Part shown: positions 1 through 5,097 of the stretch, one piece after another
Layout of the letters: each line of letters begins with the position of its first letter
Numbering within the stretch: the first letter of the stretch is position 1
Assembly (NCBI GenBank): GCA_016764535.1
Contig: JAESRR010000252.1
Span: 38,164-45,184 of the forward strand
DNA length: 7,021 nucleotides
Direction of reading: 5' to 3'
From: Cohaesibacteraceae bacterium
Lineage (GTDB): Bacteria; Pseudomonadota; Alphaproteobacteria; Rhizobiales; Cohaesibacteraceae
Position numbers and translations under genes: made by a program
Notes under the pieces: model-generated
Databases searched by the model: none
What the model was told of the DNA's origin: nothing
Seen by the model: the letters and a program-made list of their open reading frames with translations, nothing else

Positions 1-215
1 GCCTTGCAAAATCCCGAGTTGCGCCCGACCTGTTTTGTCATTGCAAAGGATTTCAAATCGTATTTATCAGCCTCGGCCCTGAAAAGACGGGTGTTGCTTT
101 CAACTGTATCAAGGTCAATTACGTAGGTATTCGGAGGGATTTTACCTTCCTGGTGCAGCTTGATGGAAGCTTCAATCAGAGCCGGGTTACGGCGACGCAG
201 TACATCGAGAAACAT
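1..215 (-). CDS. YhfX-family PLP-dependent racemase-like enzyme (5' part, cut by window edge)
   Basis: The first 71 codons of a gene that continues past the left edge. The protein begins MFLDVLRRRNPALIEASIKL and continues with a YVIDLD strand (residues 31-36) and the segment MTKQVGRN (59-66). This matches the N-terminus of the YhfX family, fold-type III PLP enzymes related to the N-terminal barrel of alanine racemase. Lys61 in MTKQ sits where the PLP Schiff-base lysine is expected. The substrate of YhfX enzymes is not firmly established; racemisation or another PLP reaction on an amino acid is inferred from the fold. The ATG follows the permease stop by 9 bases with a TGAGGA Shine-Dalgarno 6 bases away, so it should be translated with the ABC genes. 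Family assignment comes from recognition of the N-terminal pattern; the rest of the barrel is not visible. Confidence 0.8.
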   Translation of the reverse strand, partial: MFLDVLRRRNPALIEASIKLHQEGKIPPNTYVIDLDTVESNTRLFRAEADKYDLKSFAMTKQVGRNSGFCK

Positions 216-221
216 GGAATA

Positions 222-227
222 TCCTCA
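222..227 (-). promoter_or_regulatory. Shine-Dalgarno of the yhfX-like gene overlapping the permease stop codon
   Basis: On the minus strand TGAGGA lies 6 bases before the ATG at 215, and its first three bases are the TGA stop of the permease gene. Ribosomes terminating on the permease therefore cover the next start site, an arrangement typical of translational coupling. It also supports 215 as the true start. Confidence 0.75.
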
Positions 228-1178
228 GCGGCTGGTGTCACGAAGGGAAACAGACACGGCAACCAGTATAATCAAACCACGGACAATCATTTGATCTGAT
301 ACCGCAAGACCCCACAAAATAAGCCCGTTATTAAGCATGCCCATCATCAGTGAACCGACAAGCGCGCCAATAATGGAACCTCTGCCTCCGGTAAGGAGTG
401 TACCGCCAACAATAACAGCTGCGATAACTGTCATCAGATCACTTTCACCAAGTGTATATTTGGCTGCCTGAAGCCGTCCGGCGTATAATAGTCCCGCAAC
501 ACCGGCGCAAAAACCACTGATCATCAACACCTTGAGCCGAATGACCGGGACGCGAATGCCAGAGACCTGTGCTGCGCGCGCATTGTCGCCGGTTGTGACA
601 ACATGAGCACCAAAACGTGTTGAACGCAGAATGATATGCCCGATTCCGACTGCGACGATTGTCCACCAAATGAGGGAAGGAACCCCGAGGAGCTTTCCCG
701 ATCCAAAGAATCCGGTAAAATTATCGTTGTAAACAGGGATCGAACGTAAATTGGTCATTGATCGGGCAACGCCTGCAAACAATCCCATGGTAGCCAGCGT
801 CACAAGAAAACTGGGTAATCCTGCATAGGCGACCAGAACACCATTGATGAAACCAATTGTAATTCCGGCAATTAGTCCCGCCGCAATGCCAAATACCAGG
901 GAATGCTCCTGCATAACAACCGCAGCAGCGAGGGAAGAAACAGCAACGATCGACCCGAATGAAAGATCAATTTCACCAGAGCAAAGAACAAACACCAGGC
1001 CAATGGCCATAACAGTGGCAGGGGCGGTTTGCAGCACAATGTTGGACAAATTGCGGATGGACAAAAACCCATCGGTCTGGGGCATGATTGCAAAAACCAG
1101 AAAGATTGCCAGAAAACCGAGATAGACAACATATTGCTGTAAATTGAGCTGCCTCATTTGTACAAACAGCCGGGACAT
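225..1178 (-). CDS. ABC transporter permease, RbsC-like (BPD_transp_2 family)
   Basis: A 317-residue inner-membrane permease of the type used by ribose, xylose and related sugar importers. It is strongly hydrophobic, with about eight to ten membrane segments (roughly 17-33, 52-68, 75-90, 93-118, 121-138, 166-184, 214-235, 247-262, 266-290, 294-311). Family signatures are GEIDLSFGS at 68-76 (the usual form is GGIDLSVGS), the cytoplasmic coupling-loop pattern GDNARAAQVSGI at 197-208, and the glycine-rich VIVGGTLLTGGRGSIIGAL at 255-273. Length is normal for the family. The start at 1178 has GGAG 7 bases upstream (1186-1189). Such permeases usually act as homodimers with one fused double ATPase. 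The binding-protein gene lies immediately upstream, but no ATPase is in the window. The sequence does not reveal the substrate. Confidence 0.92.
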   Translation of the reverse strand: MSRLFVQMRQLNLQQYVVYLGFLAIFLVFAIMPQTDGFLSIRNLSNIVLQTAPATVMAIGLVFVLCSGEIDLSFGSIVAVSSLAAAVVMQEHSLVFGIAAGLIAGITIGFINGVLVAYAGLPSFLVTLATMGLFAGVARSMTNLRSIPVYNDNFTGFFGSGKLLGVPSLIWWTIVAVGIGHIILRSTRFGAHVVTTGDNARAAQVSGIRVPVIRLKVLMISGFCAGVAGLLYAGRLQAAKYTLGESDLMTVIAAVIVGGTLLTGGRGSIIGALVGSLMMGMLNNGLILWGLAVSDQMIVRGLIILVAVSVSLRDTSR

Positions 1179-1200
1179 AAATTTACTCCGCTGGATTGGC

Positions 1201-1244
1201 TAAAATAAGAAACGGGCCGGCCGGAAACCTGTGTGACCGGCCCG
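1201..1244 (-). terminator. GC-rich stem-loop with T-rich tail between binding protein and permease genes
   Basis: Perfect 8-bp inverted repeat, CGGGCCGG (1237-1244 read on the minus strand) and CCGGCCCG (1213-1220), with a 16-base loop, followed on the minus strand by TTTCTTATTTTA (1212-1201). It starts 10 bases after the binding-protein stop. The T tract is interrupted, so it may be a leaky terminator or a 3'-end stabiliser that keeps binding-protein mRNA more abundant than permease mRNA, as in many binding-protein operons. Partial read-through is required if the downstream genes share the promoter. Confidence 0.7.
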
Positions 1245-1254
1245 CAGGCCTGGG

Positions 1255-2307
1255 TTATTTGGCAGAGAGAACACTTTTTGGTGCATCTACATGCATGGAA
1301 GTTTGCCAGCCTTCTGCGACATTGGCACTGGTTACAGTCACGGCAGGAGCCACAACGAACGCCGGAGTTTCATCGCCGGACAAAGCACGTGCACCGGCGG
1401 CGGCCATGGCGCGCCCCAGTTCATAGGCTTCATCGGCCACAATCGCGATAACATTGCCGCCCTTGACCATATCGAGCGCAATCGGTTCGGACAGGTCAAT
1501 TGTCACAATTTTGGTGGTTTTGTTGCCATTGGCTCGCAGCGCTGCCAAAACACCCTCTGCTGGACCGGCCCAGGTAACGAAAATACCGCCAAGGTCCGGG
1601 TTCCTCAACAACATGGCATTGGCAATTTCTTCTGCCCTTGCAGGATCACTGATGCCCTGTTCAGCAACAATTTTAATGTCGGTATAATCGTTTTCAATTG
1701 TGGTTTTGAACGCGTTGTCGCGTTGATTGGTAACGTAATATGCCGCATCGTGGTAAATCCAGCCCACGGTTCCCTTGCCACCCATGGCGGCAGCAAGCGC
1801 ATCAGCTGCCTGTTTGCCCATCTGGAATAAATCGTCAGTTACGATGGCTGCGTAATCAGCCGGATGCTGATAGCCTGTTGGCAGATTGGACAGGAAGACC
1901 AGCTTGATGCCATTGTCTTTTGCTTCCCTGAATGCAGCTGCCGAGGTAACCGGGTCAAGTGGAAGTGACAGGATAATGTTTGGCTTTTTTGCCAATGCAG
2001 TCTCAATATCGGAGCGTTGGCGTGCAGCATCAAAGCCAGCACTAGTGGTCGCAACGACTTCGATACCAAGACGTTTGAACTCGTCGGTAGCGCCTGCTGT
2101 CACAGCATTCACAAAATCGGACTGATCGTGCCACAACATGGCGGCTTTAAATCCACCCGATTTCAGGGCCTCTATCTTGTCGGCATCGACAATGACTGTG
2201 CTGGAGGGAACTGCAGTTTCACCTTGCGGCCCCACAGTTTCGGATATCGCGTATCCTGTTGTTGCCAGTGCTATTGTTGTAGCTACCAACAGTGTTTTGA
2301 GTTTCAT
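1255..2307 (-). CDS. periplasmic sugar-type ABC substrate-binding protein (Peripla_BP_4-like)
   Basis: A 350-residue exported binding protein that would deliver ligand to the adjacent RbsC-like permease. Residues 1-20 form a Sec signal peptide (MKLK, hydrophobic core LLVATTIALATTGYA, likely cleavage after Ala20). The mature part has the type I periplasmic-binding pattern: first-lobe strand FKAAMLWHDQ (53-62), SLPLDP (114-119), LVFLSN (136-141), second-lobe GTVGWIYHDAAY (179-190), Arg197 in NQRDNAF, GIFVTWAGPAEG (241-252) and VTIDLSEP (268-275). Asp118, Arg197 and Asp271 sit where sugar-contacting charged residues usually occur, and Trp60 and Trp246 could stack on a ring. The reading frame is open further upstream to 2355, but the start at 2307 is chosen because it begins the signal peptide and has GGGAG 7 bases upstream. 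The ligand is unknown; a ring-containing sugar or sugar conjugate is inferred. Confidence 0.9.
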   Translation of the reverse strand: MKLKTLLVATTIALATTGYAISETVGPQGETAVPSSTVIVDADKIEALKSGGFKAAMLWHDQSDFVNAVTAGATDEFKRLGIEVVATTSAGFDAARQRSDIETALAKKPNIILSLPLDPVTSAAAFREAKDNGIKLVFLSNLPTGYQHPADYAAIVTDDLFQMGKQAADALAAAMGGKGTVGWIYHDAAYYVTNQRDNAFKTTIENDYTDIKIVAEQGISDPARAEEIANAMLLRNPDLGGIFVTWAGPAEGVLAALRANGNKTTKIVTIDLSEPIALDMVKGGNVIAIVADEAYELGRAMAAAGARALSGDETPAFVVAPAVTVTSANVAEGWQTSMHVDAPKSVLSAK

Positions 2308-2333
2308 TCTCTCTCTCCCGTTGAACGGAGGCA

Positions 2334-3578
2334 TCACCGGGTGGTGGCACCACAATAATTGATGAAGAACAGCGCAAATCCAAGGATCCCGGCCATGTAC
2401 TCATCAAGATTTACGCGCTCTTCCAGCGTGTGACAGTTTGTGATGTCACCCGGCGCGCAATAGACCGCCGGACATCCGATTTCATTGACCAAAAAAGACA
2501 TTTCGGACCAGTAGGGGGCACCGGAAATTTCACCGTGCCCGGGAAATGCATCGCCTATCGCCTGTCGTAATTTTTGCACCGGTTCAATATTCGGGTCGGT
2601 GAGAGCTGGCGATCCACCCAGCGCATGATCACGCCCTGCCGGATATTCAAAGGACACGGAAATTCCATATCCGACCGTTTCATGGATCACTGCCTCAAGT
2701 TCCCAGGATGCTGTATCAAGGGATTCACCTGGCAGAAGTTTACGGATTAGCGAAAGTTTGCACTCACCGGGTACGGCAATGTAGCCACCACCCTCGAGCC
2801 CGGTCACCAGTACAAATGCGCGACCAATTAGCTCATGTTCCGCTCGGGCTGCAATATCATCGGAATGTTGCCAGATTGCTGAAAGTATTGAATGGGTCGC
2901 TTTGAGGGCATCGACGCCTTTTTCGGGCACACCAAAATAAGCCGATTTGCCCGTGACCGTTACGTCAGTGATAAAAAAACCCATTTGAGCCGGGTAAATT
3001 CCCAGCTTTGTGGGCTCCACGTAAATTGTAAAATCCGGCCTTGCAACTTCTCCCGCAAGCACGTCCTGTGTCCAGGCTTTGACACCCGCGCTAACGCCGG
3101 AGCCATCCTCGCCACTTTCCTCATCGCCAATAAAAGCGAACGCAACATCGCCTTTAAGAGTAATTCCAGCACGGTCCAGAAGATGCAGGGCTGCAAGAGA
3201 TGTACAAATGCCGGCTTTTAAGTCTCCCGCGCCACGCCCCCACAATTCGCCATCAACAATTGTGCCGCCAAACGGGTTTTCGCGTTCTGTACCCTGCCAG
3301 CGCTCTGACCAGCCGCGGGCATGAACCGTATCGGTGTGTCCCATGATTTGAAGTCGTGGCCCACCACCGGTACCCTTTCGCTCGCCCCGAATATTGGGCC
3401 GACCTTCTGCAAATTCGGATACATACGGATCAAGATGCAGATCGTTCATGTGTTGCTGCAGGAACGAGACGAAATTCGATTCGTTTCCCGTTATACTTTC
3501 CTGCGCAATAGCGCCCTGCAGCAATTTAATTGCTGCATTCCGGTCCAGATGATCGCGCAAAATTTGTTTAAGGCTCAT
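2334..3578 (-). CDS. M20-family metallo-hydrolase (ArgE/DapE/carboxypeptidase-like)
   Basis: A 414-residue cytoplasmic two-zinc amidohydrolase or peptidase of the ArgE/DapE superfamily. Metal and catalytic residues are visible in order: His81 and Asp83 in IMGHTDTVH, bridging Asp119 in GRGAGDLKAG, catalytic Glu153 with ligand Glu154 in IGDEESG, ligand Glu188 in YVEPT, and ligand His383 in PGDITNCHTLEE. The lid domain (about 195-310) has GKSAYFGVPEKGVDAL, where Tyr214 occupies the position of the usual His (GHSS/AHSS in ArgE-like enzymes). IRKLLPGE (278-285) supplies the expected arginine region. The start at 3578 is chosen because the open frame upstream overlaps the repressor gene and encodes no M20-like sequence. 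This ATG overlaps the repressor stop as ATGA, implying coupled translation. It would release an amino acid from an N-acyl, peptide or other amide-linked compound; the exact substrate cannot be read from sequence. Confidence 0.9.
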   Translation of the reverse strand: MSLKQILRDHLDRNAAIKLLQGAIAQESITGNESNFVSFLQQHMNDLHLDPYVSEFAEGRPNIRGERKGTGGGPRLQIMGHTDTVHARGWSERWQGTERENPFGGTIVDGELWGRGAGDLKAGICTSLAALHLLDRAGITLKGDVAFAFIGDEESGEDGSGVSAGVKAWTQDVLAGEVARPDFTIYVEPTKLGIYPAQMGFFITDVTVTGKSAYFGVPEKGVDALKATHSILSAIWQHSDDIAARAEHELIGRAFVLVTGLEGGGYIAVPGECKLSLIRKLLPGESLDTASWELEAVIHETVGYGISVSFEYPAGRDHALGGSPALTDPNIEPVQKLRQAIGDAFPGHGEISGAPYWSEMSFLVNEIGCPAVYCAPGDITNCHTLEERVNLDEYMAGILGFALFFINYCGATTR

Positions 3579-4789
3579 GAGCCAGATTCCACAACACGCA
3601 AAACCTGCACTGGTGGAAGCGGAAATGCAGCTGCAGCCATGCCTCCGGAAAACAAACCGAGATGAAGACGCCCAAGCCCGACGGCAGCGCCGCCAACCAG
3701 CGCTGCATGAGCACCGAGTTTGGAAACGCATATATCGACTTCATATGGAAAACATTTCAGAACAAGTGCCCGCACCCGACTGACAATTTCGTCACGGGCA
3801 CCAATGGACCCACCCAGGATAACACGGGCAGGATTGGTAACCGCACAAACAGCGGCAACCCCGCGTGCCATATATTCCGCGGTTTCACGTACGACCTCAA
3901 TTGCGTGGTCATCACCCTTTGTCGCCAGATCAAAAATGCCTGGTACGTCAATCGAAGTACCCGTCAATTTGTGATAGCGCGCCTTGATGCCAACTGTTGC
4001 AGCGGCGCGCTCAAAAGCACCCGCTCGCAGGGATTCAGCTTCAAAAGGATCCGCTCCAATGGGCAGGAAACCAATTTCCCCGGCCACATTTGCAGCGCCG
4101 CGCAGTAAATTTCCACCAACAATGATGCCAGCGCCTATTCCTGTTCCAAGAGCAATGAATGCGACGTCGTCAAGGCCGATGCCCGCGCCACCCCATTGTT
4201 CGCCGAGGACAGCGAGATTTACATCGTTCTCCAGCGCCACTTCAATGCCCAGCGCTTCTGATAAAAGCCCCTGGACATCAATGTTGGCAAAGTCGGCAAT
4301 ATTGGGTGCCATCAGAACCCGCCCGGTATTTTTTTCCGGAACACCTGGTACGCCAACTACGGCGGATTTTATGTTTTCGAACGGAATTTTGCTTTCCAGC
4401 GCCGCAAGACGACAAAGACGATTGATCTGTTCGATTACCCGTTTGCCGCCACGCGGGTCTGTCGGTTCCATCACTTCACCAAGCACACGGCAGGAAAGAT
4501 CAGCTATGGCTGCCCGAATTTTTGTACCGCCAAGGTCAACAGTGGCAATGCAGGCAGCATCGGGAACGATTTCATAGGTTATTGCTGTTCGACCCACATG
4601 CCCGCTGGTACGTCCAGTTTCGCGAATCCACCCGTCCGATTCCAGTTTGCGCGTGATTTCCGAGATGGTTTGCTTGGACATTCCGGTTTGCTTGGCCATG
4701 CTTGCACGCGAAACCGGTCCGCCATGTACGATGGCTTCCATAACCTGAGCTGTCGAAAATTGACGCGATATTCTGGTGGTATCGTTCAC
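3575..4789 (-). CDS. ROK-family transcriptional regulator (NagC/XylR-like)
   Basis: A 404-residue DNA-binding regulator and first gene of the operon, probably a sugar-responsive autorepressor. Residues 10-72 form a winged helix-turn-helix, with VSRASMAKQTGMSKQTISEI as the helices and the wing TSGHVGRTAITYEI. The ROK domain follows: DLGGTK phosphate loop (85-90), VVGVPGV (144-150), catalytic-type Asp189 in ENDVN, and LGTGIGAGIIVGG (214-226). Two hallmarks are missing: the ExGH motif reads EIGF (238-241), and the zinc-binding CxCGxxGCxE cluster is absent, replaced by LPIGADPFEAESLRAGAFE. The protein probably binds sugar without zinc and is unlikely to be an active kinase. The start is GTG at 4789; an in-frame TAA lies 12 bases upstream and the next in-frame Met is residue 17, inside the DNA-binding domain. 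Only a weak GGA precedes the GTG, consistent with low regulator output. The gene overlaps the M20 gene by 4 bases. Confidence 0.93.
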   Translation of the reverse strand: MNDTTRISRQFSTAQVMEAIVHGGPVSRASMAKQTGMSKQTISEITRKLESDGWIRETGRTSGHVGRTAITYEIVPDAACIATVDLGGTKIRAAIADLSCRVLGEVMEPTDPRGGKRVIEQINRLCRLAALESKIPFENIKSAVVGVPGVPEKNTGRVLMAPNIADFANIDVQGLLSEALGIEVALENDVNLAVLGEQWGGAGIGLDDVAFIALGTGIGAGIIVGGNLLRGAANVAGEIGFLPIGADPFEAESLRAGAFERAAATVGIKARYHKLTGTSIDVPGIFDLATKGDDHAIEVVRETAEYMARGVAAVCAVTNPARVILGGSIGARDEIVSRVRALVLKCFPYEVDICVSKLGAHAALVGGAAVGLGRLHLGLFSGGMAAAAFPLPPVQVLRVVESGS

Positions 4790-4802
4790 AACTACATCCG
4801 TT

Positions 4803-4833
4803 TAATTAATTCGTCCAGTTACCGAACTAATTA
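4803..4833. promoter_or_regulatory. palindromic operator, probable ROK-regulator binding site
   Basis: Inverted repeat TAATTAATTCG (4803-4813) and CGAACTAATTA (4823-4833), matching at 10 of 11 positions across a 9-base spacer. It resembles known XylR-type ROK operators, which contain TTAGTTTGTT-like half-sites. It ends 13 bases before the GTG start of the ROK gene and overlaps the expected -10 region, so bound repressor would block transcription of its own operon. The palindrome is seen directly; assigning it to this regulator is inference. Confidence 0.75.
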
Positions 4834-4855
4834 CACACGTTGTAAAATGAGTCAA
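4830..4855 (-). promoter_or_regulatory. candidate operon promoter
   Basis: On the minus strand TTGACT (4855-4850) matches the sigma-70 -35 consensus at 5 of 6 positions. The best -10-like hexamer, TGTAAT (4835-4830), is only 14 bases away, shorter than ideal; the overlapping TAATTA gives 16 bases but a poor match. The -10 area falls inside the right arm of the palindrome. Position is plausible, exact boxes uncertain. Confidence 0.45.
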
Positions 4856-4876
4856 ACCAATCTGTCTGTTCAGGTC

Positions 4877-4895
4877 GTTTTCCAACCCGGAAAAC
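4877..4895. repeat. perfect 7-bp inverted repeat upstream of the operon promoter
   Basis: GTTTTCC (4877-4883) and GGAAAAC (4889-4895) around a 5-base centre AACCC. It sits just over 20 bases upstream of the -35-like box, a position suited to an activator or second regulator site. Its size could also arise by chance. Confidence 0.45.
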
Positions 4896-5039
4896 TGGCT
4901 CCATGATGCGTATAACTGACCAGCCAATATCCAGTGGTCGAGCCTGTCCAATCAACTGGAAACGTCGCGACATACTGGATTATTGAACCGTTTATTGGGC
5001 AGGCATATTTTGCCAAATGAAGAAATTCACAGGGCGTAC

Positions 5040-5096
5040 AAAAACTTTCCGGTCTTTGGTAAAAAAACGAACCATCAATGACTGCATAAAAGCCGG
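5040..5096 (-). terminator. weak candidate terminator after polA
   Basis: Minus-strand CCGGCTTT (5096-5089) can pair with AAAG-A-CCGG (5057-5049) with one bulged base and a loop of about 31 bases. A run of five T (5044-5040) follows four bases later, and a run of seven T (5067-5061) lies within the loop. The large loop makes it a poor intrinsic terminator. It is listed because polA needs an end before the regulated operon. Confidence 0.3.
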
Positions 5097-5097
5097 T

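Larger units (their letters stand above)
4790..5097. other. 308-bp intergenic control region between polA and the repressor operon
   Basis: No convincing gene is present on either strand. The region holds a weak hairpin after polA, a GTTTTCC/GGAAAAC inverted repeat, a -35-like box, a palindromic operator, and the self-complementary octamer GTCGCGAC (4964-4971). The hexamer TCCAGT, or its complement ACTGGA, occurs at 4814-4819, 4930-4935, 4955-4960 and 4974-4979. The remainder shows nothing recognisable. Confidence 0.7.

Noticed and set aside
2308..2355. N-terminal extension of the binding protein to an upstream start at 2355
   Set aside because: It would place 16 residues before a textbook signal peptide and overlap the M20 gene end; the start at 2307 has a good Shine-Dalgarno and begins the signal peptide.
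3579..3731. 51-residue N-terminal extension of the M20 protein
   Set aside because: The extension is Cys/Arg/Ser-rich shadow coding from the overlapping ROK gene; the ATGA junction at 3578 gives the natural start.
4598..4906. 102-codon plus-strand open frame over the ROK start and promoter
   Set aside because: It is mainly antisense to the ROK helix-turn-helix coding region and runs through the palindrome; no recognisable protein features.
5002..5014. GGCA/TGCC mini-hairpin after polA as a terminator
   Set aside because: Only 4 bp of stem and no following T run on the minus strand.
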